Below, piece by piece: positions 31,733 to 39,299 of a DNA stretch of 52,929 bases (position 1 is the first letter of the stretch; each line of letters opens with the position of its first letter). The notes under the pieces were generated by a model, which worked only from the letters and a program-made list of their open reading frames with translations, searched no databases and was not told the origin of the DNA. The position numbers were made by a program, and so were the translations under genes. Origin of the DNA: Clostridiales bacterium (GTDB lineage: Bacteria; Bacillota; Clostridia; Oscillospirales; Oscillospiraceae); assembly GCA_021203325.1 (NCBI GenBank), contig JAJQBL010000081.1, positions 1 through 52,929 of the forward strand. The letters run 5' to 3'.

Positions 31733-34105
31733 ATGACAGACTTATTTGAAAAATCCATCCGCACCCTGGAGCTGCCCCGTGTGCTGGAGCTGCTGGCGAA
31801 CCAGGCGGTCAGCGCCGACGGCAAGGAGCGGTGCCGCGCCCTGCGCCCCTCCGTGGAGGAGGCGGAGGTGCTGCGCCTCCAGGCGGAGACCACAGCGGCC
31901 AGGGACATGATGGACTTAAACGGCCCCCCGGCCCTGGCCAACGTGAAGCCGGTGGCGGCCTCCCTGCAGCGGGCCGATCTGGGGGGCAGCCTGAACCCCA
32001 GGGAGCTGTTGGACATTGCGGCGGTGCTCCGCACCGCCCGGGACGTGGCGGGCTATGACGGCGTGGGAGAGAAGCCCACTGTGCTGGACGGCCTGTTCCG
32101 CTCCCTCCGGGTGAACCGGTACCTGGAGGACAAAATCTTCGGCGCCATCCTCTCCGAGGAGGAGATTGCCGACAACGCCAGCCCGGAACTGGCGGACATC
32201 CGCCGCCACATCCGTCTCACCACCGGCAAGGCCCGGGAGGTGCTGCAGCGGCTCATCTCCTCCAGCGCGGTGAAGTATTTGCAGGAGCCCATCATCACCA
32301 TCCGGCAGGACCGGTTCGTGGTGCCGGTGAAGGCGGAGTTTAAGAGCAGCGTGCCGGGACTGGTGCATGACGTATCCGCCACCGGCTCCACCTATTTCAT
32401 CGAGCCCATGGCGGCGGTCCAGGCCAACAACGAGCTGCGGGAGCTGCTGACCAGGGAAGAGGTGGAGATTGCCCGCATCCTGGCGGCCCTCTCCGCCGAG
32501 GCGGCCTCCTTCCAGGGGGACATTCTGTTGGATTATCAGCTTCTGGTGGATTTGGATGTGATCTTCGCCCGGGCCAAGCTCAGCACCCGGATGTGGGCCA
32601 TGGAGCCGAAGCTCAGCGGGGACGGCAGCTTCTCCTTTCAAAAGGCCCGGCACCCCCTGCTGGACCCCAAGACGGCGGTGCCCATCGACCTGCGGCTGGG
32701 CAGCGACTTTGACGCCTTAGTCATCACCGGCCCCAACACCGGCGGCAAGACGGTGACGCTGAAAACGGCGGGGCTGCTGACCCTGATGGCACAGTGCGGC
32801 CTCCACCTGCCGGTGTCCGACGGCAGCACTTTTGCCGTGTTCCGGGAGGTGCTGGCGGACATCGGGGATGAGCAGTCCATTGAGCAGTCCCTCTCCACCT
32901 TCTCCTCCCACATCACCAACGTGGTGAAGATTCTGGAGGAGGCGGACGACCGGACGCTGCTGCTCTACGATGAGCTGGGGGCGGGCACCGACCCCGTAGA
33001 GGGCGCGGCCCTGGCCGTGGCCATCATCGAGGAATCCCGGTCCCTGGGGGCGAAGCTCATCGCCACCACCCATTATGCGGAGCTGAAACAGTACGCCATG
33101 ACAACGGACGGTGTGCAAAACGCCTCCTGTGAGTTCGATGTGGAGACCCTCCAGCCCACCTACCGCCTGCTCATCGGCCTGCCGGGGAAGTCCAACGCCT
33201 TCGCCATCTCCCGGCGGCTGGGCCTGCCGGAGCACGTCATCGACCACGCCATGGCCCGGATGGACAGCCAGAACATCCAGTTTGAGGACATTCTCTCCCA
33301 ACTGGAGGGGCAGCGCCAGAAGATGGAGGCCGAGCGCCGGGAGAGCGAGCGGCTGCGCCGCCAGATGGAGGAGGACGCCGCCGCCTCCGCCCGGTACCGG
33401 GAGAAAATCGAGGAGGAGCGGGCCAAGGTGGTGGACAAGGCCAACGCCGAGGCCCGGCAGATTCTGGCCGACGCCAGAGCCACCTCCAACGTGGTGTTTC
33501 ACGAGCTGGACAACCTGAAAAAGCGCCAGCGTCAGGGCCAGCAGGACTGGCAGAACGACAACGAGGAACGGGCCGCCCTCCGCCGGAAGCTGAACGAGGC
33601 GGAGTCCGCCCTGGGCCAGGGGGCGGCTCTGCCGGAGCTGCCCGCCAGCCGCCCGGCGGTACAGGGGGACACGGTGGAGCTGGTCAAGACCCACACCAGG
33701 GCCGAGGTGCTGGCCGTAAACAAGGACGGTACCCTCCAGCTCCAGGCCGGCATCCTGAATATTACCGCGAAACAGGGGGACGTCCGTGTGGTGGAACAGC
33801 AGAAGCAGGGGAAGCCCAAGCGCCCCGCCGGTCAGGTTCACGCCACCGTCCACGCCGCCCCCAGCCGTCAGGAGCTGGATATCCGGGGCATGACGGCGGA
33901 CGAGGCCCTGGCCGTGGTGGAGCAGTACCTGGACAATGCGGTGATGGCCCACCTGACCACGGTGACGATTATCCACGGCAAGGGCACCGGGGCGCTGCGC
34001 TCCGCCGTCCAGCAGTACCTGAAAACCTGCAAGTATGTGAAACGCTACCGCCTGGGCCGCTACGGCGAGGGAGAGACCGGCGTGACGGTGGTGGAGCTGA
34101 AATAA
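31733..34105 (+). CDS. mutS2: Endonuclease MutS2
   Basis: A 790-residue MutS-like protein without the mismatch-recognition domain. The ATPase has Walker A GPNTGGKT and Walker B LLLYDELGAGTDP; a long coiled coil (about 515-620) follows, then the C-terminal Smr nuclease domain (LDIRGMTADEAL, IIHGKGTGALR). MutS2 acts on branched DNA and rescues collided ribosomes in Bacillus. It ends the operon and is followed by a strong terminator. Confidence 0.95.
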   Translation: MTDLFEKSIRTLELPRVLELLANQAVSADGKERCRALRPSVEEAEVLRLQAETTAARDMMDLNGPPALANVKPVAASLQRADLGGSLNPRELLDIAAVLRTARDVAGYDGVGEKPTVLDGLFRSLRVNRYLEDKIFGAILSEEEIADNASPELADIRRHIRLTTGKAREVLQRLISSSAVKYLQEPIITIRQDRFVVPVKAEFKSSVPGLVHDVSATGSTYFIEPMAAVQANNELRELLTREEVEIARILAALSAEAASFQGDILLDYQLLVDLDVIFARAKLSTRMWAMEPKLSGDGSFSFQKARHPLLDPKTAVPIDLRLGSDFDALVITGPNTGGKTVTLKTAGLLTLMAQCGLHLPVSDGSTFAVFREVLADIGDEQSIEQSLSTFSSHITNVVKILEEADDRTLLLYDELGAGTDPVEGAALAVAIIEESRSLGAKLIATTHYAELKQYAMTTDGVQNASCEFDVETLQPTYRLLIGLPGKSNAFAISRRLGLPEHVIDHAMARMDSQNIQFEDILSQLEGQRQKMEAERRESERLRRQMEEDAAASARYREKIEEERAKVVDKANAEARQILADARATSNVVFHELDNLKKRQRQGQQDWQNDNEERAALRRKLNEAESALGQGAALPELPASRPAVQGDTVELVKTHTRAEVLAVNKDGTLQLQAGILNITAKQGDVRVVEQQKQGKPKRPAGQVHATVHAAPSRQELDIRGMTADEALAVVEQYLDNAVMAHLTTVTIIHGKGTGALRSAVQQYLKTCKYVKRYRLGRYGEGETGVTVVELK

Positions 34106-34119
34106 GTTTTTTTCATGGA

Positions 34120-34164
34120 AACCGGGCTGTGCAATGGAAGTTTGCACAGCCCGGTTGATTTTTT
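34120..34164 (+). terminator. Intrinsic terminator after mutS2
   Basis: A 15-bp stem (AACCGGGCTGTGCAA with its complement at 34142-34156) followed by GATTTTTT. Confidence 0.92.
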
Positions 34165-34224
34165 ACGCCCTCCGGCGGATGGAATGGCAGCAGCTTCGGG
34201 AGATTGACAGGGAGACAGCGCCCC

Positions 34225-34672
34225 CTACCCCCGCATCCTGCCCACGGTGCCGATCACCCGTCTGGCGATGTTGGAGAAGGCCGCGCCGATCATCAGCCCC
34301 AGGGCGATCCCCCCGGCCACCAGGAGGGTCTCCACCCCCTTGGCGGCGGCCAGGAATAAATCCCCCTGAATCATGTAGTAGGCGGCGTAGTAGATCCCCG
34401 CACCGGGCACCAGCGGGAAAATCCCCGGCAGCAGGAACATGGTGGAGGGGGCCTTCAGCTGAATGGAGAGCACCGCCGACACAATGGCCAGCACCGTGGC
34501 CGCCGCCACGGACGCCACCGCCGGGCCTGCCTGGTATTCCGTGGTGGCGATCAGGTACACCACCCAGGCCACCCCGCCGCAGAGGGCGCAGGCCCCATAG
34601 AACCGCCTGGGGGGCGCGGAACAGCACCGCAAAGGCCCACACCCCCACCATGGCCACCAGAAACTGCGTCAT
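34225..34672 (-). pseudogene. Threonine/serine exporter small subunit (ThrE_2/DUF3815 type), frameshifted in a G/C-run
   Basis: From ATG 34672 the frame reads MTQFLVAMVGVWAFAVLFRAP, then reaches six C on the coding strand (34609-34614 as G) and loses the family sequence; the neighbouring frame continues RRFYGACALCGGVAWVVYL to a TAG at 34225. With one base removed the protein is 148 residues with four membrane helices, including FLLPGIFPLVPGAGIYY, the DUF3815 signature. The start overlaps the stop of the large subunit gene, a normal coupled arrangement. Confidence 0.8.
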
Positions 34673-35436
34673 CACAGGAGCCACCCCCCGACCCAGTCCA
34701 CCAGCATCAGCCCTGCCGCCACGCCGCAGGCGATGCATACGCCGCCCATCAGGGCGTCCAGCATATGGGTGACGCCGGCCAGATAGTCCCCGTTGAAGAA
34801 CTCCCGTATGGCGTTGGTGAAGGATACCCCCTGCACCAGGGGCATCAGGCAGCCGATGACGATGTAATCCCGACCCAGGGTGGGCACAAGCCAGGCCAGC
34901 CCCGCCGCGCACACCGTAATCAGCAGCCCGCCGCCCATGCCGGACAGCCCCCGCCGCAGGTGAGACCCCACGAACAGCAGGAAGTATTGCAGCGCCACGC
35001 CGATGGGGACGGCGGCCAGGGCGTCCTGCCAGGACCCGCCGAACAGGAAGGCGAAGGCCCCGCTGCCCACGGCGCAGGCGAACACCTGGAGCAGCGTCCG
35101 CTCCGGCGGAATGTCCAGGGACTCCACCAGCCGCAGCGCCTCCTCCGGCGTCATGGTTCCGGCCTCGATGGCCCGGGAGATGCGGTTTACCTCGTGAATA
35201 TAGCCCAGATGTACGCTGCCCAGGGGGACGTGGCGGACAAAGCTCCTCTCGTCCTCCTGCCCCTCGTGGACGGTGGCAAAGATGCCGTTGGCCACCACGT
35301 AGACGTTGCCGTCCTCCACGCCGCAGGCCCGCATGATGCGGAGCATGGTCTCCTGCACCCGGTAAATCTCCGCGCCGCTTTGCAGCAAAATTTTGCCGGA
35401 CAGCCCGGCAAGGTCTAACACCGCTCTGCTATCCAT
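34672..35436 (-). CDS. Threonine/serine exporter large subunit (ThrE_1/DUF1212 type)
   Basis: A 254-residue ThrE_1-domain protein. The soluble N-terminus (KILLQSGAEIYRVQETM) and the VNRISRAIEAG segment are typical, followed by five membrane helices. In Corynebacterium ThrE is a single chain with both halves; Firmicutes split it into this gene and the small subunit that overlaps its stop. Start is MDSRAVLDL at 35436, with GGGAGAG; the upstream in-frame ATG has no SD. Confidence 0.85.
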   Translation of the reverse strand: MDSRAVLDLAGLSGKILLQSGAEIYRVQETMLRIMRACGVEDGNVYVVANGIFATVHEGQEDERSFVRHVPLGSVHLGYIHEVNRISRAIEAGTMTPEEALRLVESLDIPPERTLLQVFACAVGSGAFAFLFGGSWQDALAAVPIGVALQYFLLFVGSHLRRGLSGMGGGLLITVCAAGLAWLVPTLGRDYIVIGCLMPLVQGVSFTNAIREFFNGDYLAGVTHMLDALMGGVCIACGVAAGLMLVDWVGGWLL

Positions 35437-35553
35437 CTCTCTCCCGCTTTCGTCTGTTTGGTTGCCCTCCGCCCCGGCGGGCATATCCGCGCCGGGGCAG
35501 GCATAGGATGTCCCAGCGGGGATTCCCGCAGTTCGGGGAAAGAGGGCGGCTCA

Positions 35554-36183
35554 GTGGCTGGAAAACAACAGGGCAGGCGGGCGCTGCGGGTCTGGCGTCT
35601 GCCGCGGCAGGGGGTGACAGAGCCGATTCTGGTGCTGGGGTGCGCCTTCCTGCTGGGGGCACTGTCCGGCTGCTTCGCCGCCTACCACATGGACGGGGAC
35701 GGGCAGGCCGCCCTGGAAACCTACCTCGCCGGCTACACCGGGGTGTTGCAGGCCCGGGGCGGTTCCGGCTGGGGGACCCTGCTGTGGCGGGCCGTCCGGC
35801 TGCCTGCCGCCGCTGTACTGCTGGGGCTGTGCCCCCTGGGATTCCCCGCCCTGCCCCTGCTGGTGGGGATCAGAGGGTTCCTGTTCTCCTTCGTGGTGTC
35901 TGCCTGCGGCTGCTGCGCCGGGCCGGAGGGGGTGCTGGCGGCGCTGCTGCTCTTTGGGCTGGCCCAGGCCGCCTCCACCGCCGCGCTGCTGTTTATCGCC
36001 ATCCCCGGCTGGGGAAACGCCCGGAATCTGGCCCTGACCCACAGGGGCAGGGAGGCCGGCTTCCCCGTCAGGGGGTACCTGGTCTGGTGCGGCCTGTGCC
36101 TGGCGGGGGCGCTGGCGCTGACCGCCCTGTGCCACCTGCTGAGTCTGGCCACGGTGGAATTCACCGCCGGTCTGCTGGGATAA
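35554..36183 (+). CDS. Integral membrane protein, possibly SpoIIM-like
   Basis: A 209-residue protein with five or six hydrophobic segments. LPLLVGIRGFLFSFVVSACG resembles the central helix of stage II sporulation protein M, and size and topology agree, but the match is weak. GTG start at 35554 with AGAGGGCGG upstream. It is divergent from the ThrE pair and its last 23 bases overlap the convergent trmO gene. Confidence 0.55.
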   Translation: MAGKQQGRRALRVWRLPRQGVTEPILVLGCAFLLGALSGCFAAYHMDGDGQAALETYLAGYTGVLQARGGSGWGTLLWRAVRLPAAAVLLGLCPLGFPALPLLVGIRGFLFSFVVSACGCCAGPEGVLAALLLFGLAQAASTAALLFIAIPGWGNARNLALTHRGREAGFPVRGYLVWCGLCLAGALALTALCHLLSLATVEFTAGLLG

Positions 36184-36865
36184 TCTCTTTCACCGTCAGA
36201 ACCCCGCCCGACACGGTGAAGCGCACCTCCAGCCCGGCGAAGGTGAAGCCGTACACCCGGGCGGCGTCCTTCTGATAGGAGGGCCGGGGGTCCTGGGCCA
36301 GCACCCCCAGCAGCCCCTCCCGCTTCTCCGGGGGGACCTGTTCCAGCAGCGCCGGGGGACAGTCCACCGTCAGCTCCCGTTCCCAGGACCGGGCCGCGAA
36401 GCCCTCTGTTGCGTCGGGCTGACAGTCGGCATAGGGCAGGTAGGGCTTGATGTCAAAGATGGGGGTGCCGTCCATCAGGTCCGCCCCGGAGACGTGGAGC
36501 ACCGGCCCCTCCGGGGTGTCCGGCTCCACCCCCTCCAGCCGGACGCAGGACAGGCCGATGGCGTTGGGCCGGAAGGGGGAGCGGGTGGCGAAGACGCCCA
36601 TCCGGGTGTTGCCCCCCAGCCGGGGCGGCCGCACCGTGGGGGACCAGTCCTCCCGCACCGCCTGGGAGAACTGCCAGATCAGCCAGATGTGGGAAAACCC
36701 CTCCAGCCCCCGAAGGGCCTCCGGCGCCCGGCACTCCGGGGTAAAGACGATGCGGCCCTGCAATGCGGGCACCAGTCCGCTCTGCCGGGGGATGCCGAAC
36801 TTGGTGGCAAAGTCGGTGTGAATGTGGGCGATGATATGCATGGTGACGGCGGCCGGTTCTGACAT
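36161..36865 (-). CDS. trmO: tRNA (t6A37) N6-methyltransferase TrmO-like (TsaA/YaeB)
   Basis: A 234-residue protein of the TsaA/UPF0066 family, which methylates t6A37 of tRNA-Thr using SAM. SFRPNAIGLSCV appears as SPFRPNAIGLSCVRLEGVE, and GFSHIWLIWQF and IFDIKPYLPYAD are family hallmarks. ATG at 36865 follows AAAGGAGG at good spacing; an upstream start adds eight residues without SD. It overlaps the SpoIIM-like gene end to end. Confidence 0.9.
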   Translation of the reverse strand: MSEPAAVTMHIIAHIHTDFATKFGIPRQSGLVPALQGRIVFTPECRAPEALRGLEGFSHIWLIWQFSQAVREDWSPTVRPPRLGGNTRMGVFATRSPFRPNAIGLSCVRLEGVEPDTPEGPVLHVSGADLMDGTPIFDIKPYLPYADCQPDATEGFAARSWERELTVDCPPALLEQVPPEKREGLLGVLAQDPRPSYQKDAARVYGFTFAGLEVRFTVSGGVLTVKEIIPADRR

Positions 36866-37012
36866 GGGGGAAATCCTCCTTTGGCTCATTTGTTGCCTGT
36901 TGCTCCATCATACCACCGGCAGCGATGTTTTTCAATCACTGTTTTCCTCCATCAAAAGACGGGGTGGCACAGCTGTGCCGCCCCGCCGGTTCCGGTTTTT
37001 CGTTTGTGCGGA

Positions 37013-37879
37013 CTATGCCAGCCCTGCTCTCGCCATATAGTCCTCAGTGGACAGGTTGGCTGGGCGGTTGAACCGCCCCAGGGAAAAGAGTTGGGCGGGG
37101 TCATTTGTCAGGTAGTTGACGTGTTCCTCACAGGTCAGGGCGGCGGTGAAGCCCAGCGCCTGCAATACCGGCAGGGCCTCCGGACAGGTTGCCCCGTAGG
37201 GATAGGCGAAGGTGGTGGGGGTGACGCCGCTGCGCTCGGTTAAAAGGGTTTGCAGCCGCTCCAAGTCCGCCCCCAGAGCGGCCTGATACTCCGCCTCCGT
37301 CTCGCCGGGGGCCCGCCCGGCCCCCTTCCGGCCGCCGTCCAGATTGTGCAGGTTGTAGGTGTGGCTGCCAATCTCCACCCGGCCGGAGGCGGACAGGGTG
37401 CGGATGTCCTCCCAGGTCAGATAGGCGTAGTTGGGGTTGGGGTCGGCCTCCGCGACGGCCCGCTCCGTGTAGCTGCCCACTACGGAGACCACCGCCTTCA
37501 TGTCATAGTCCTCCAGCAGAGGCAGCACCGTGGTCAGGCTGTTCAGAAACCCGTCGTCCAGCGTCATCACCACCGGCTTCTCCGGCAGGGGGATGCCCCG
37601 GGTGACATAGGCCACCAGGTCGGACACGAACACCGTTTTATACCCGTGTTCCTTCAGCCAGGCCAGGTCGCATTCAAACTGCTCAGCGGTCAGGCAATAG
37701 TCGTTGTCCCGGTAGTACCCCAAAATGCTGTGATACATTAAAACAGGCACCGCCACGCCGGGGGCCTCCGTCGCCTCCCCGCCGTCGGCCAGGGCCTGCC
37801 CGGCCAGCGTCCACGCCGTCAGGCAGGCACACAGGGCCAGGCACAGCCGCCGGCTCCACCGGTTTCGTTTTCCGCTCAC
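37013..37879 (-). CDS. Secreted polysaccharide deacetylase (NodB domain)
   Basis: A 288-residue exported enzyme with a signal or anchor segment (residues 12-26). VPVLMYHSI opens the NodB domain; motif 1 is TLDDGF (catalytic Asp and metal Asp), motif 2 SHTYNLH (metal His), motif 3 FAYPYGA. These remove acetyl groups from peptidoglycan or other glycans. GTG start at 37879 has GGGGGAG 8 bases upstream; the first GTG, three codons earlier, has its SD too close. Confidence 0.85.
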   Translation of the reverse strand: MSGKRNRWSRRLCLALCACLTAWTLAGQALADGGEATEAPGVAVPVLMYHSILGYYRDNDYCLTAEQFECDLAWLKEHGYKTVFVSDLVAYVTRGIPLPEKPVVMTLDDGFLNSLTTVLPLLEDYDMKAVVSVVGSYTERAVAEADPNPNYAYLTWEDIRTLSASGRVEIGSHTYNLHNLDGGRKGAGRAPGETEAEYQAALGADLERLQTLLTERSGVTPTTFAYPYGATCPEALPVLQALGFTAALTCEEHVNYLTNDPAQLFSLGRFNRPANLSTEDYMARAGLA

Positions 37880-37982
37880 AGGTTTCACTCCCCCTGACGC
37901 CGCAGCCGCGGCGTCTCCTTCTGTTTGGTCAGCGGGAGTAGTATGCCCCGTTTCTCCGGGGGCATTTCCGGAAATATTTGCA

Positions 37983-38015
37983 AAAAATGCTTCGATGACA
38001 AAACGTCATCGAAGC
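37983..38015 (-). terminator. Minus-strand intrinsic terminator
   Basis: A perfect 11-bp stem (GCTTCGATGAC with its complement, 37989-38015) followed on the minus strand by ATTTTTT. It probably ends transcription from the rlmB/GT8 operon after it passes the dispersed repeat. Confidence 0.75.
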
Positions 38016-38079
38016 AAACAGGGTTTGTAAAATTTTTAAGATACAATCCACCTTGAGTTGAGGAGAATAACGTAGCCTT

Positions 38080-38390
38080 ACAGTCAGATTTCAGCGACCA
38101 AAGGGCAACAAAATTGCCGCCATGTTCCGCCGTAAGGCATAGGGAGCGCAGCGGAAATGCCGCTTGACGGCGGGAACATAGGTGGCAATCCCCGCCAGCC
38201 GCCATCGGCGGCAGCTTTGATGCGTAATAAGTCACATCGTCTGTTGTCTGATAGACCACTTGCAGGTCGGGCGGCGCGAAGCCCAGCGGGATACAGGGGA
38301 GGTCCTTAGGAGGGGACGCACAGCGGCCACTCCTAAGCCGCCCTCTTTCCCCCATTTCTCGGCGGAGCGAGAAATGGGGCCCCCGGAGGG
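38080..38390. repeat. Dispersed structured repeat, copy 2
   Basis: Same module order and orientation as 21903-22290: ACAGTCAGA, hairpin beginning ATTGCCGCC (38113-38189) with an extended loop, identical palindrome GCCGCCATCGGCGGC (38198-38212), ACATCGTCT, GCGCGAAGCCC, and a hairpin with the same GGCGGAGC loop but different stem sequence (38351-38378). Together with the terminator it occupies the 37880-38449 gap; no gene is supported there. Confidence 0.8.
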
Positions 38391-38449
38391 AAAAGCCTTT
38401 TCCTTCAAAAAGCTTTATCTGAGGAAAAGATGCAATTTTGAAACAGCTT

Positions 38450-39286
38450 TCATTCCCCCAGCAGCCGCCGGCTCAGCACCGTATAGTGCTGGTACAGCAC
38501 CCCGAACCGATGCCGGTACCGGGGTTTCCACGGCTTGGCCTTGCCGCAGAAGTGGAGGATGGCGGTGTATTGCATCACCCACTCCACGGTGGACTCCCCG
38601 CCGCTGCGGAGGTAATAATCCCGAAACTTCCGGGCGTCGTAGTTCCAGAGGTAGTCGTCCACCTCCAGCGTCTCCCGCCCGTAGAGGCAGTTCAAAATGT
38701 CCTGATCGGGCAGCACCAGGTCGTCGGCGTGTTCCCGGGCGTACCGGAATACCTCCTCCGGCTGAACCTTCCTCCGGCACTCGTCCAAATCAATGACCAG
38801 CACGCCGGAGTTATAGTATTTATGCTCCGTGCCCAGGCGGAGGTTGTTCACCGTGTTGCTCAGCTCCGTCTTGTGGGTGTGGGCCGCCGCCGCAAACATC
38901 CTGCCCTGCAAATCCAGCGTCCACAGGGGACGGACAGGGTTGATGACCAGCAGATCCGGGTCCAGGTACAGCACCCGCTTCAGCGTCCGGGGCAGCAGCT
39001 GCCCCGCCAGCAGGCGGTAATACATCTCCTGCGGGTAGCGTTTGGACACCGGGGCCTCCGCAAACAGCGCCTCATCCACCACCACCGGGTGCAGGCGATA
39101 GCGCAGCGGGCGAAGCTGCTCCGCCAGCCGTTCCAGCGCCTCCTCCGGGATGGCCCGGTGGAGCAGGTACAGCTCAACGGGCTGGTTCGGGTCGGTCAGG
39201 TACAGGGAGGTCAGCAGCACCCGCAGTCTGGGCAGATAGGCTTCATCCAGGGTGACCAGGATATTCATTGGTGACTGTTGTTCCAT
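38450..39286 (-). CDS. Glycosyltransferase family 8 protein
   Basis: A 278-residue GT-A enzyme. MNILVTLDEAYLPRLRVLLTSL is a GT8 N-terminus; YLDPDLLV holds the metal-binding DxD; LPDQDILN and HFCGKAKPW near the end are family features. It transfers a hexose from a nucleotide sugar to an unknown acceptor. ATG at 39286 has GGAGGGG; it lies 13 bp after the pseudo-ATPase gene and is likely co-transcribed. Confidence 0.9.
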   Translation of the reverse strand: MEQQSPMNILVTLDEAYLPRLRVLLTSLYLTDPNQPVELYLLHRAIPEEALERLAEQLRPLRYRLHPVVVDEALFAEAPVSKRYPQEMYYRLLAGQLLPRTLKRVLYLDPDLLVINPVRPLWTLDLQGRMFAAAAHTHKTELSNTVNNLRLGTEHKYYNSGVLVIDLDECRRKVQPEEVFRYAREHADDLVLPDQDILNCLYGRETLEVDDYLWNYDARKFRDYYLRSGGESTVEWVMQYTAILHFCGKAKPWKPRYRHRFGVLYQHYTVLSRRLLGE

Positions 39287-39299
39287 CGGGCCCCTCCGT

